Shown: positions 1 to 8,884, numbered from the stretch's first letter. The stretch: DNA of 64,000 bases from Bacillota bacterium (GCA_023409535.1 JAEYGZ010000027.1:62001-126000), one strand, 5' to 3'. Notes: a model not told the origin generated them from the sequence alone. Program-made: numbers and translations.

Positions 1-38
1 TATGTACCGGGGCGATCTTTCGAACGCCTCGGTACATA
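1..38 (+). terminator. Strong stem-loop ahead of the C-glycoside operon
   Basis: Positions 1-14 pair with 25-38 (14 pairs including one G.U), with a 10-nt loop at 15-24. It may terminate an upstream gene outside the window or be a leader structure for the operon starting at 150. There is no clear T-run downstream, so its role is unproven. Confidence 0.5.
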
Positions 39-149
39 AACATACGGATGAATTTAGTCCCTTTTCATATTCGATGGGCATCGCCGCATCAGATGTGAGA
101 ACCGCCTGATAAAAGCATGAAAAAATTATTGAGGTAAAGGAGAGGTTAT

Positions 150-542
150 ATGAACGAAAAGTATATGATTGCAGAAGAAGGAGTAAAATTCTTTGAGCGC
201 GACGGTAATACTGCTGCCTATGAATTTGGACTGCGTGTTCCATATTACATGGGCGTGCCGCTTAGTCAGATAAACCAGTTTGAGGTCTATATCGACGGTG
301 TTCGTGAGAGCTCGGAAAATATCCGCCTCATCATGAAAACAGGGGAAGAGTTTAAGCTCTCCGAGATTATCACTGTATCCAGCTATCACTGGGAATATGG
401 TGAAAAGCTTAGAACAGTTGTATTGCGTAACCGCAAAATACCGAAGGGAATACATAAGCTGGAGGTTATCGTCGGTATTGATGTCATTTATATGCCTAAG
501 GGTATGGGTGGCAGCAAGGCATATTTGGAATTTGAACTATAA
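150..542 (+). CDS. C-glycoside deglycosidase beta subunit (DUF6379 type), copy 1
   Basis: This 130-residue soluble protein resembles the small beta subunit of bacterial C-glycoside deglycosidases (DgpB/CarB/DfgB type, formerly DUF6379). That subunit pairs with a TIM-barrel alpha subunit to cleave 3-oxo-C-glycosides. The assignment rests on size, a beta-rich character with the segments YHWEYGE and IGVDVIYMP-like HxxxV..DVIYMPKG, and the alpha subunit encoded 18 nt downstream. A second beta subunit of identical length lies at 3926-4318 and shares the Y-x-WEY-(G/D)-E core. The start is set by AAAGGAGAGG 6-8 nt upstream. It has no signal peptide, so it is cytoplasmic. The family call is from memory of sequence features, not a search. 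Confidence 0.78.
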   Translation: MNEKYMIAEEGVKFFERDGNTAAYEFGLRVPYYMGVPLSQINQFEVYIDGVRESSENIRLIMKTGEEFKLSEIITVSSYHWEYGEKLRTVVLRNRKIPKGIHKLEVIVGIDVIYMPKGMGGSKAYLEFEL

Positions 543-560
543 TATTGGGGGTGAAAAATT

Positions 561-1601
561 ATGTCAATTAAATTATGCGTATCGCTTTATAGCTTCCAGG
601 AGGACTATTACATTGGTAAACGTGACCTGGAAAGCTGCATAGCCGCTGTTGGAAACAAGGGGATAGGCGCTGATGGTATTGAGGTGCTTCTAGAACAAAT
701 GCCATTACCGAGCATGCGGGAAGATAACCGCGTAATCAGCGGTCAAGATCTTGATCTGTGGCAGGGGTGGCTCCAAAAACATGGTGTAGCGGCACAATCT
801 TTTGGAGCGGATGTTTTTACTACAATGTACTCCAATCGTTATCTGACAGAGAGGGAGAGTATTAAAATCACAATGGCGGATATACGTATGGCAGCTCAAT
901 TGGGATTTAAGGTCTATCGCACCGGCGTCTTCCGCAAGGAAGATGTAGGAATTCTCGCCGCTTGCCTGCCTCTCGCAGAAGATTTGGGTATTCAGATAGC
1001 TACGGAAATTCATACACCGCGTGGGATTCATACCTGGTGGACGCAGGATTGGCTTGAGGTTGTGCTGCGTTCCGGAAGCCCTGCAGCCGGATTTGTTCCT
1101 GATTTAGCAATATTCGCAAAAGGATTGTCAATCTCCGCACAAAACAGACTGATACGCGATGGTGCAAACCCTGACATCCTAGCGAAGATTGATGAGGCAT
1201 ATAGAGCGCATTCTCCGCTTTCCATTGACGAGGTAAAGAAAATGGGAGGCAATACAGCGGACTGTTCTGCAGTCGGAAAACTCAATTTCTTTATCTACGA
1301 TGATCCTCAATGGCTTAAGGAAGTTCTGCCGTACAGTAAGCATATTCACGGTAAATTCTACGAGATGGCAAATGTAAATGGAGAAGATATAGAGCCCGCA
1401 ATCGACTATGAGAATGCAATCAAGGTATTAGCAGAAAACAATTGGGACGGATACATTTCTTCTGAGTACGAGGGACAGCGCGACTATTTTGAACAGGGCT
1501 GCGATATTTACATGGATCCCATGGACCAGGTAAGCCGCCATCACAAGATGATAAGACATTTTGAAGCAAAAGCGAAAAATAATATTAATAAAGAGAGGTA
1601 A
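561..1601 (+). CDS. C-glycoside deglycosidase alpha subunit, copy 1 (TIM barrel, metal-dependent)
   Basis: This is a 346-residue sugar phosphate isomerase/epimerase-fold protein of the CgdA/DgpC/CarC/DfgA type. With the beta subunit it would eliminate the aglycone from a 3-oxo-C-glycoside. The expected metal ligands are visible: E149 (ATEIH), D181 (VPDLA), H263 (HIHGKFYEM) and E302/E304 (SSEYEG). It begins MSIKLCVSLYSFQ, matching the start of the second alpha subunit at 2914. It sits between its beta subunit and the oxidoreductase with 6-18 nt gaps, so co-transcription is likely. Arginine is encoded mainly by CGN (13 of 18 by my count), unlike the AGA/AGG-rich genes after 6528. Confidence 0.8.
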   Translation: MSIKLCVSLYSFQEDYYIGKRDLESCIAAVGNKGIGADGIEVLLEQMPLPSMREDNRVISGQDLDLWQGWLQKHGVAAQSFGADVFTTMYSNRYLTERESIKITMADIRMAAQLGFKVYRTGVFRKEDVGILAACLPLAEDLGIQIATEIHTPRGIHTWWTQDWLEVVLRSGSPAAGFVPDLAIFAKGLSISAQNRLIRDGANPDILAKIDEAYRAHSPLSIDEVKKMGGNTADCSAVGKLNFFIYDDPQWLKEVLPYSKHIHGKFYEMANVNGEDIEPAIDYENAIKVLAENNWDGYISSEYEGQRDYFEQGCDIYMDPMDQVSRHHKMIRHFEAKAKNNINKER

Positions 1602-1607
1602 AATTGT

Positions 1608-2864
1608 ATGAAAGAAATTCGTGTAGGTATCATCGGCGGAGGTATGATTTCACACCGTCATATGGTTATATATGAAAATATTCAAAAGAATGCGGCATTA
1701 TTGGGCTTTACGGCAAAAGTTGTCGCAGTATCGGAAATTATTCCGGAGAGACTTGCAGCATGGGGAGAGAAGTACGGCTTTGACAATAAAGATTTGTATA
1801 CCGACTTCCGTGAGATGCTGAAACGCGACGACATTGATACAATCGACGTTTGCGTGCACAATAACTACCATACGCCGATTTCCATTGCTGCTATGAAAGC
1901 AGGTTACGATGTCTATTGCGAAAAACCCGCCGCTGCCTCCTATCATGATGCTAAGATGATGACCGACTGCGCTGCAAAGTTAGGGCGTAAATTTCATGTT
2001 CAGATAAGCTCCCTCATGACGCCGCAGACTCGCGCCGCACGTGATATGATCGCTTCCGGTGAGATTGGCACACCGTATTTTGTAAACCTTGAGCAGCTGA
2101 CGCGCCGCCGCCGTCCCGGATATGATCTTCCGGAGTTTACGAGTGATTTCTACTCTAAGCGTGTGGCCGGTCATGCTGCAGCAATTGACCTGGGTATTTA
2201 TGTGATCGGTCAAATCCTCTACATCTTAGGTCAACCCAAGCTAAAGAGTGTTTCTGGTTTTGCAACGCGTGGTGTTGAAATTGATCAGAGACTTATCACA
2301 AACCCTGACGGTTTCGGTGTTGAGGATATCAGCGATGGTTTTGCGAAATTCGAAAACGGGATCGGCTTCCATTTTCTTGCTGCGACGGCTATTAATTATA
2401 AGGATTATGCAATGACATACATTCTGGGTTCCAAGGGCGGTCTTGAGCTTATTGATACGGACACCGTCGGAGGTAAATTTGCACGTCCGGGTATGAGCAG
2501 GCCTGCATGGGGCGGGGAGCCGGAACTAAAGTTCCATGGCGAGAAACAAGAAAAATTTATATCAATTGATCTCAATTGTGACGAGAATGGAAGGACTGAG
2601 GCACGAAAAGATCCGCGCATGATGCTTTATAACGATAATCAGATTATGTGGCTTGCGTATAAGCTTGGTATACTTGACGACACCACACGTTATAACACAC
2701 CGGAGATTGCTCTTCAGCAACTTCTTTTTACTGACGGAATCTTCCTCTCCGAGGAGCTGGGCCGCTCTGTTACTGCGGATGAGATTGAAGCAATGAGTCC
2801 TGCACTATACATTCCGGAGCAGAAAATTGGTTCACAGTCAGTCAAATATGATTTAGAGTTCTAA
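1608..2864 (+). CDS. Gfo/Idh/MocA-family glycoside 3-dehydrogenase (DgpA-like)
   Basis: This 418-residue NAD(P)-dependent oxidoreductase has an N-terminal Rossmann motif VGIIGGGMIS (residues 5-14) and the family's catalytic EKP (CEKPAAA, about residue 105). A C-terminal alpha/beta sugar-binding domain follows. In characterised C-glycoside systems the equivalent enzyme oxidises the C3 hydroxyl of the sugar, producing the keto-glycoside the deglycosidase needs. Its place directly between two deglycosidase pairs supports that job. It is the only such enzyme in the cluster, so it would have to serve both pairs. The precise substrate cannot be read from sequence. Confidence 0.82.
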   Translation: MKEIRVGIIGGGMISHRHMVIYENIQKNAALLGFTAKVVAVSEIIPERLAAWGEKYGFDNKDLYTDFREMLKRDDIDTIDVCVHNNYHTPISIAAMKAGYDVYCEKPAAASYHDAKMMTDCAAKLGRKFHVQISSLMTPQTRAARDMIASGEIGTPYFVNLEQLTRRRRPGYDLPEFTSDFYSKRVAGHAAAIDLGIYVIGQILYILGQPKLKSVSGFATRGVEIDQRLITNPDGFGVEDISDGFAKFENGIGFHFLAATAINYKDYAMTYILGSKGGLELIDTDTVGGKFARPGMSRPAWGGEPELKFHGEKQEKFISIDLNCDENGRTEARKDPRMMLYNDNQIMWLAYKLGILDDTTRYNTPEIALQQLLFTDGIFLSEELGRSVTADEIEAMSPALYIPEQKIGSQSVKYDLEF

Positions 2865-2913
2865 TGAAAAACACAAACAGAAGTGACACTCATAATATGA
2901 AAGGAAGACAACC

Positions 2914-3933
2914 ATGGGAATTAAAACATGTGTCAGCTTATATAGTCTTCAGTATGAGTTCATGCATAAAAGAATGAGCCTGGAGGACATAGTTCGCTTT
3001 TTAACGGAAGAAGGTGTACAGGGAATAGAAATTCTTCCTGACCAGTCGATTCACGGTACACCCCACCCATCAGAGGCGGATTTGGCTAACTGGAATCGTC
3101 TTATCGCGCGATATGACTTAAAGCCTGTCTGCGCGGATGTATTTCTCAACACGAACTTATACGGGAATCGAACGCTCACAAAACGAGAATGTATTGATTT
3201 ACTGATTGACGAGATTAAACTTGCACATCGACTCGGCATTCCTCTGATTCGCCTGGTCTCAATGGTACCGGGTTTTATTATCGAACCGCTTCTGCCATAT
3301 GCGGAAAAATATGACGTTGCTTTTGCGCTCGAGATTCATGCCGGTATGAGCTTTGACACACCGGCAACACAGGGCTTTATAAAGGAAATGATGCGTGTTG
3401 ATTCACCGTATTGCGGTTTGGTCGTTGATTGCGGGATATTCTTTCGCAAGCTGCCGCGCGTTATGAGTGAATACTGTATCGCTTTGGGTGGGAATCCGGA
3501 TCTGATACGCTATGTTGAAGATTTGTTTGCGCAGGGATTGGATGGACGGAGCATACGCAATCCCGGCGAGCGTGAATATAAGCCTGATTTTGCAAGGCTG
3601 ATAAAAAGCGAAACGGATTATATGTTTGCGGCACTGTGCGATGGGTATGAGAATAATTCTGTTGCTGTAATGGAGGAATACTGGAGGTATATTAAGCATT
3701 TTCACTTCAAAATGTTTGAAATGGTAAACGGTGAGGAGTATTCCGTTAATTATATGGAAATTCTCCGATATCTTCATGACAAACATTACGACGGCTTTGT
3801 ATCAACTGAGTATGAGGGCAATCGTTGGACAATTCCCGGAAAGCCCACAGTCGAGAAAGAACAGGTACTGCAGCATCAGGAAATGCTTCGCCGGTATATC
3901 GCAGAGCTTGAGGGGGTGGGACGGAATGTTTGA
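2914..3933 (+). CDS. C-glycoside deglycosidase alpha subunit, copy 2
   Basis: This 339-residue TIM-barrel paralogue of the protein at 561-1601 keeps the same metal-ligand pattern: E140 (ALEIH), D172 (VVDCG), H264 (HFHFKMFEM) and E299/E301 (STEYEG). The N-terminus MGIKTCVSLYSLQ is nearly the same as in copy 1, but the middle of the protein is clearly diverged, so it is an old duplicate or separately acquired rather than a recent copy. Its stop overlaps the start of the downstream beta subunit by 8 nt, indicating translational coupling and a dedicated partner. An AAAGGAAG ribosome site precedes the ATG. It probably has a different aglycone position or sugar preference from copy 1 (inference). 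Confidence 0.8.
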   Translation: MGIKTCVSLYSLQYEFMHKRMSLEDIVRFLTEEGVQGIEILPDQSIHGTPHPSEADLANWNRLIARYDLKPVCADVFLNTNLYGNRTLTKRECIDLLIDEIKLAHRLGIPLIRLVSMVPGFIIEPLLPYAEKYDVAFALEIHAGMSFDTPATQGFIKEMMRVDSPYCGLVVDCGIFFRKLPRVMSEYCIALGGNPDLIRYVEDLFAQGLDGRSIRNPGEREYKPDFARLIKSETDYMFAALCDGYENNSVAVMEEYWRYIKHFHFKMFEMVNGEEYSVNYMEILRYLHDKHYDGFVSTEYEGNRWTIPGKPTVEKEQVLQHQEMLRRYIAELEGVGRNV

Positions 3934-4318
3934 TAATAATGTATTTATTGAGGGGTCATGCAGAAATTACTTGGAAAACGGTTGCGTCAGGGGTTTTACA
4001 CTCTCAACCAATATTACATATTATCGTGCAATCCCGCTCTCAATGGTTAATGACATACAGGTATCCGTTGACGGCATTTCCTGTAAACGGAGTGCTATCC
4101 GCTGCAGTACGGACGGTGAGGATTGGTTCACACTTGATGAGATGAATACCGTGACAACATACAAATGGGAATACGATGAGCCTCTTTATATCCGTGTTTT
4201 ATGTGAAGGAGGACTGACTGCCGGTGCACATCAGGTTAAGTTAACCGTTATAACACGTACTGCATATATTCCGATTCCGATTGAGGGTGCAATGGAAAGA
4301 ACAGTACTAATACAATAA
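3926..4318 (+). CDS. C-glycoside deglycosidase beta subunit (DUF6379 type), copy 2
   Basis: This 130-residue protein has the same length as the beta subunit at 150-542. It shares the spacing of the WEYDE/WEYGE core and a terminal TAYIPIP/VIYMPKG-like strand. The reading frame is open much further upstream, but the ATG at 3926 is chosen because it follows GGGGGTGGGACGG, overlaps the alpha-subunit stop by 8 nt and gives the family length. It would form the active heteromer with the alpha subunit at 2914-3933. Cytoplasmic; no signal peptide. Confidence 0.75.
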   Translation: MFDNNVFIEGSCRNYLENGCVRGFTLSTNITYYRAIPLSMVNDIQVSVDGISCKRSAIRCSTDGEDWFTLDEMNTVTTYKWEYDEPLYIRVLCEGGLTAGAHQVKLTVITRTAYIPIPIEGAMERTVLIQ

Positions 4319-4341
4319 TTTAGGAACAAAGGAGAGGAATT

Positions 4342-5460
4342 ATGGCTGATTTGGAGCTCACAAAGGCAACGCTCGGTTTCGGATTAATGCGTCTCCCAAG
4401 TGAGAAAACGGGGCAGATTGATATTGAAGCAACAAAAACATTGGTCGACGAGTATATAAAAAATGGTTTTAATTATTTTGACACCGCCTTAGGTTATCCC
4501 GGTTCAGAGGAAGCCTTTCGAAAATGCGTTGCAGAACGTTACTCTCGCGATAGCTATAGTTTGGCAACAAAGCTCTCCGGTTTTGCCGTACGTCAGGAGA
4601 GTGAGCTGTATGATGCTATAAACATATCGCTCCGGCGTACAGGAGCGGAATATATTGATTATTATCTCCTGCACAGTCTTAGCCGCGAGAGTGACGCCGC
4701 GATATACTCAAAGAACAGCTTATGGGATTTTGGCAAGCGCCTGCGCGATGAGGGTAAGATACGCCACTTCGGCTTTTCTTTCCATGACAGAGCGGATTAC
4801 CTTGAAGAACTGCTGGATCATCATCCGGAGGCGGAATTCGTCCAGCTGCAGATCAATTACCTTGACTGGGAAGATGCTAATGTTCAGTCACGTAAATGTT
4901 ATGAGGCAGCACGAAAGTACAATAAGCCTATTATAGTAATGGAACCAAATAAGGGAGGGGTTTTAGCGTCAAGCTTGCCTGAGAGCGTTCGTGAAATATT
5001 CAGAAAAGTGAATCCTTATGCCTCCGGTGCTTCATGGGCAATGCGTTTTGTGGCGAGTCTTCCGGGAGTTGCAGTAATCCTGAGCGGAATGAATACGCTG
5101 GAGCAGATGCATGACAATATGACGTTTATGAAAAATGTCGAGGTACTCACGGATACTGAAGCAGCGGCAATTGTAAAAGCGCGGGAAATATTGCTTTCAA
5201 TGGATTTGATTCAATGCACCTCATGCGGGTATTGCTTAAAGGGGTGCCCCGTGAATATTCAAATCCCGCACATTATGAATCCGCTGAACAGGTATACGAT
5301 GTTCTCAAATCTTGAGGACGCAAAATTCCTCTACAGCATGGCGGCCCAGCATGGCGCCAAGGCATCCGAGTGTATAGCGTGCGGAGCATGTGAGGCTGTT
5401 TGTCCGCAGCATATCTCGATCCGTGAAAACCTTGGTAAAGCTGTCAGTATTTTTGAATAA
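4342..5460 (+). CDS. Aldo/keto reductase with C-terminal double 4Fe-4S ferredoxin domain
   Basis: This 372-residue enzyme has an AKR barrel at roughly residues 1-280 (LGFGLMRLP start, DTALGYPGSE, LLHSL, GFSFHD). A ferredoxin-like tail carries CTSCGYCLKGCP and CIACGACEAVCP, enough cysteines for two 4Fe-4S clusters. Such AKRs are typical of anaerobes and couple redox of small carbonyl or alcohol substrates to iron-sulfur electron carriers. Its place in the C-glycoside operon suggests it handles the anhydro-keto sugar released by deglycosylation, or recycles reducing equivalents from the dehydrogenase. Both are inferences. GGAGAGG precedes the start. Confidence 0.85.
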   Translation: MADLELTKATLGFGLMRLPSEKTGQIDIEATKTLVDEYIKNGFNYFDTALGYPGSEEAFRKCVAERYSRDSYSLATKLSGFAVRQESELYDAINISLRRTGAEYIDYYLLHSLSRESDAAIYSKNSLWDFGKRLRDEGKIRHFGFSFHDRADYLEELLDHHPEAEFVQLQINYLDWEDANVQSRKCYEAARKYNKPIIVMEPNKGGVLASSLPESVREIFRKVNPYASGASWAMRFVASLPGVAVILSGMNTLEQMHDNMTFMKNVEVLTDTEAAAIVKAREILLSMDLIQCTSCGYCLKGCPVNIQIPHIMNPLNRYTMFSNLEDAKFLYSMAAQHGAKASECIACGACEAVCPQHISIRENLGKAVSIFE

Positions 5461-5491
5461 TATAAAATAAAAGAAAGGTTAGGTAATAATT

Positions 5492-6325
5492 ATGAGTAAG
5501 CTTCCTGTCGGTATACAGGTGTACGGACTGCGTGACCTCTTAGAAAATACACCGGAGAACTTCAAATCTGTTATGCAAAATATAAAGGACATGGGCTATG
5601 ACGGTGTCGAGCTTGCGGGGCTCTATGGACTTAAGCCGGAATTTGTACGGGATATATTAAAACAAATCGGACTTATTCCTATCTCTGCGCATGTTCCATT
5701 GGTTGACCTGATGGCGGACGCGGAAAAGATTGCACAAGACTATCTTATCATAGGCTGCAAATATATAGTTGTGCCATACCTTCCAGAGGAATACCGTCAC
5801 CTGACGCCGGGATATGAGACTGTAATCGCAGAGATGAAGCGCATCGGTGCGGTCATGAAATCCCACGGATTGAAACTTCTGTACCACAACCATGATTTTG
5901 AGTTTGTAATGCTCCCTGACGGTCGTTTCGGCTTTGACGATATTTACGAGCAAATTCCCGCAGACCTTCTTATGGTCGAGCCGGACACATGCTGGATCAA
6001 GGTAGCGGGTCAGGATCCTAAGGCATATATTAAAAAATACGGTGAAAGATGCGAGATTGTCCACCTGAAGGATTTTATCAAGGAGGGCAACCCGAAGAAT
6101 CTTTATAAGCTGATCGGTATTGATACGAAGGAAGAAGAGGAAGAGACGGGCATCTTTGAGTTCCGTCCGGTAGGATTTGGCCTGCAGCTCTGGGAACCGA
6201 TCCTGGAGGCGTCGATTGAGGCAGGTTCGAAGTGGGTGATCGTTGAGCAAGACGAACATTACGGACTCGGAAGCTTGGAGGCAGCACGCCGCAGCCGTGA
6301 GTATCTGAAGATTTTGGGATGGTAA
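5492..6325 (+). CDS. Sugar phosphate isomerase/epimerase family TIM-barrel enzyme
   Basis: This 277-residue AP-endonuclease-2-fold enzyme (IolE/IolI-like; DgpE/DfgC-like by context) shows PVGIQVYGLRD at the N-terminus, LLYHNHDFEF near residue 130, EPDTCWI near 160 and VHLKDF near 190. These match the metal and substrate positions of xylose-isomerase-like barrels. It is smaller than the two deglycosidase alpha subunits and lacks a dedicated beta subunit. It probably isomerises or hydrates the sugar moiety after aglycone release (inference). It ends the operon and is followed by a strong terminator at 6345-6385. Confidence 0.8.
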   Translation: MSKLPVGIQVYGLRDLLENTPENFKSVMQNIKDMGYDGVELAGLYGLKPEFVRDILKQIGLIPISAHVPLVDLMADAEKIAQDYLIIGCKYIVVPYLPEEYRHLTPGYETVIAEMKRIGAVMKSHGLKLLYHNHDFEFVMLPDGRFGFDDIYEQIPADLLMVEPDTCWIKVAGQDPKAYIKKYGERCEIVHLKDFIKEGNPKNLYKLIGIDTKEEEEETGIFEFRPVGFGLQLWEPILEASIEAGSKWVIVEQDEHYGLGSLEAARRSREYLKILGW

Positions 6326-6344
6326 TAACGAAATAAATATAACG

Positions 6345-6385
6345 AATAAAGAATTCCGTTAATGCTCATATCGGAATTCTTTATT
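6345..6385 (+). terminator. Rho-independent terminator of the C-glycoside operon
   Basis: A perfect 14-bp inverted repeat pairs 6345-6358 (AATAAAGAATTCCG) with 6372-6385 across a 13-nt loop. The flanking A and T stretches allow function in either direction. Confidence 0.85.
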
Positions 6386-6527
6386 ATATATGATATTTTT
6401 AGATTTTGGGTGAATTTATTTTATGGATCAGCGAATAGCGGATAAGAGTAAAAATAATATCCGGTGTGATGCTTAATATTTCATAGTTAATGTAAATAGG
6501 AGGAATGATGAAAGGAGAACTGTTGGG

Positions 6528-8546
6528 ATGAAAATAATAAAAATGTTTAGTAAAAGCATAAAAGTTCAAATGATGGTGTTATTTTGTACATTAATATTAA
6601 TCGTTTGTGTAGGTATGGGATTTATGTCAAACTATTTATCTTCCAAAGCGTTAGTTAATAATACGAATAAATTATTACCGCAGCTTGCTTCGAAATCTGC
6701 TTTAGTCCTCCAAAGCAGATTGATGGAAAACTTTAATGATTTAGAGAACATTTCTAAAAAATATGATGTCATAAAAAATGATGAGAAAGCAGTCTTAACC
6801 TTATTAAGGGATGAGAAATTAAAAGGAAAATATGAACTGTTAGGGATTGCAAACACGGAAGGCGAGCTTATTGCATCAGACAGAAATACATACAATGTAA
6901 AAGAAATGGAATTTTTTGAAAAAGCGATCAAGGGAGAAAATACTGTATCTGATCCAATCAAGAATATATTTGAGGAATCAAGCACTGATTTGATTGTTGC
7001 ATACGCGGTACCTATCAGTATAGGCAGTTATACAAATAGAGTTCTAATCGCTGTTAAGCCGGGTGATGAATTCTCTTTACAAATTCAGGATATTACATTT
7101 GGAAAATCAGGAAACGCATTTTTAGTGAACTCAAACGGAGATATAATAGCACATAACGATGCGGAATTAGTATATAATAAAACGAATTTTATCACGGAGG
7201 CAAATAAAGATAAATCATATAAGGAGTTAGCGGACGTTCTTTCTCAGATGGTAAAAGGTAATACGGGTACAGGCGAATATACCTATAAAGGGAAAGAAAA
7301 ATATGCCGGTTATGCGCCAATTCAATTAACCGGCTGGTCAATTGCCATAAGCAGTGAAACAAACGAGATTTTTTCAGACCTTAACGTATTAAAAAAGAAT
7401 AATGTCTTTCTCACAATAGTATTGTTAGCCGTCGGTGCTTTTGCAATTTTTATGATAACAAGCAAAATAACGCAAAGTCTGGGTGTAATGGTAAAAAATA
7501 TAAGTATCATGGCGAATGGAGATTTAACTGGCAATGTGGAGGGTAAATATAGAAAAAAGCAGAATGAAATCGGAGTATTGGCAAACTCTATCGTCGCAAT
7601 GCAGAATTCGATCAGGGATATGCTGAATAAGGTTAAAGACAGTTCCCTGATTATTGAATCCCAAACAGAAAGCTTGTCAGAGATCTCTAAGAGTGTGTCC
7701 TTGGCATCTGAAAATGTAACCACATCAATTCAGGAGGTAGCAAAGGGTGCAGGCATTCAGGCAGAAGGATTAAGCAGGATGATGGATTTCCTGAATCAAT
7801 TTGCATCGGAACTGGATAATATTACTAAGTCAATTAACGGTGTAGAAGAGAATGCCAAGAATATTAGTACCATGGCTGAAGACAGCAGCAACAACATGCA
7901 GCAGCTTGAAAATTCATCTAATTTAATCAATGACTCCTTTAAAAATTTTACTAATAACATATCAGGATTTGGAAGTAACATCAAGCAGATTAATGAGATA
8001 GCCGACTTTATTAAAGGGATCGCTGATGAGACAAAACTTCTTTCTTTAAATGCATCCATAGAGGCTGCGAGAGCGGGCGATTACGGAAGAGGCTTCGCAG
8101 TTGTTGCAGATCATATTAAAAAGCTTGCTGAACAGACAACGATTTCTTTAGGAAATATCAATAGTATAATAAACGGTATATACACTCAAACAGAAACTAT
8201 GATGTCCGACACCAATAGCCTGGGGAATGAGCAGGAACGGCAAGCCTATGTGATACAAAATTGCATGTATTCATTTGAAAAAATTATGAATGCGATCAAT
8301 GAAATAATCCCTGAGATAACAGCAGTGAATAATTCTACTTTACAGCTGAATAATGAAAAAAATAAGGTGATTAACAGAATTGAAGAAGATGTTTCTATTG
8401 CACAGGAGGTATCAGCATCATCGGAGGAAATTGCGGCAACCTCTGAAGAAATGCATGCTTCTATGGAGGAAGTGGCGGAATCTGCTGAGGTGCTTTCCGG
8501 CAAAACAAAAGTAATGAAGGAGCAGATTGATAAGTTTAAAATTTAA
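6528..8546 (+). CDS. Methyl-accepting chemotaxis protein with extracellular Cache-type sensor
   Basis: This 672-residue chemoreceptor has a transmembrane helix at about residues 14-36, a large extracellular dCache-like sensor to about 290, a second helix near 292-311 and a HAMP region. A long cytoplasmic coiled coil follows, with the conserved hairpin tip DETKLLSLNASIEAARAG near residue 500. No CheR-tethering pentapeptide is seen at the C-terminus. Dipeptides such as EEIAATSEEM at the end resemble methylation regions. It lies next to a glycan-uptake locus, so it may guide swimming toward oligosaccharides or uronides (inference). Arginine codons are almost all AGA/AGG, in contrast to the operon before it. 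No clear sigma-D or sigma-A promoter was identified in the 200-bp gap. Confidence 0.93.
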   Translation: MKIIKMFSKSIKVQMMVLFCTLILIVCVGMGFMSNYLSSKALVNNTNKLLPQLASKSALVLQSRLMENFNDLENISKKYDVIKNDEKAVLTLLRDEKLKGKYELLGIANTEGELIASDRNTYNVKEMEFFEKAIKGENTVSDPIKNIFEESSTDLIVAYAVPISIGSYTNRVLIAVKPGDEFSLQIQDITFGKSGNAFLVNSNGDIIAHNDAELVYNKTNFITEANKDKSYKELADVLSQMVKGNTGTGEYTYKGKEKYAGYAPIQLTGWSIAISSETNEIFSDLNVLKKNNVFLTIVLLAVGAFAIFMITSKITQSLGVMVKNISIMANGDLTGNVEGKYRKKQNEIGVLANSIVAMQNSIRDMLNKVKDSSLIIESQTESLSEISKSVSLASENVTTSIQEVAKGAGIQAEGLSRMMDFLNQFASELDNITKSINGVEENAKNISTMAEDSSNNMQQLENSSNLINDSFKNFTNNISGFGSNIKQINEIADFIKGIADETKLLSLNASIEAARAGDYGRGFAVVADHIKKLAEQTTISLGNINSIINGIYTQTETMMSDTNSLGNEQERQAYVIQNCMYSFEKIMNAINEIIPEITAVNNSTLQLNNEKNKVINRIEEDVSIAQEVSASSEEIAATSEEMHASMEEVAESAEVLSGKTKVMKEQIDKFKI

Positions 8547-8607
8547 TCTTATTGGAATTAATGTATATTATCGTATTATGGTCTTAGTAATGGTATTAAT
8601 TCTATCA

Positions 8608-8636
8608 AAAAGCAGCCCGTCGAGGCTGCTTTTCAT
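8608..8636 (+). terminator. Rho-independent terminator after the chemoreceptor
   Basis: Ten-bp stem AAAAGCAGCC (8608-8617) with GGCTGCTTTT (8624-8633), a 6-nt loop and a T-run. The rest of the 338-bp gap 8547-8884 holds only the promoter at 8795-8823; the short open frame across it runs through this hairpin and is not a gene. Confidence 0.9.
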
Positions 8637-8794
8637 TATAGATGACAGTTTGCATAAATCAAAAGACATAATCGGTTCATTAACGATCCTGCTTACGGTG
8701 GTGATTTGGAGTAATGTTATAAATAGAGAATATTGGTATTCATGGGTTTTAGCAGAGATTTTTCAAGCAAGCTTATATGCGGATTTTGATTGAA

Positions 8795-8823
8795 TTGACA
8801 AGTGATACAGCAAATGTTATATT
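8795..8823 (+). promoter_or_regulatory. Sigma-A promoter of the AraC-type regulator
   Basis: TTGACA at 8795-8800, a 17-nt spacer, and TATATT at 8818-8823. The start codon at 8885 lies about 55 nt downstream of the expected start site. Confidence 0.75.
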
Positions 8824-8884
8824 TATTTATAGCTTTTTATTGTATTTTTATTAAAAATCACCAAAAACATGCGGGGTTTATGCT

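Noticed and set aside
3731..3925. Longer N-terminus for the second deglycosidase beta subunit
   Set aside because: The extra 65 residues overlap the conserved end of the alpha subunit in another frame. The ATG at 3926 gives the same length as the first beta subunit.
5657..6259. 200-residue minus-strand open frame
   Set aside because: It is antisense to the TIM-barrel isomerase and has no recognisable features.
8527..8793. 88-residue open frame on the plus strand after the first chemoreceptor
   Set aside because: It overlaps the chemoreceptor end, runs through the terminator hairpin at 8608-8633 and has no ribosome site.
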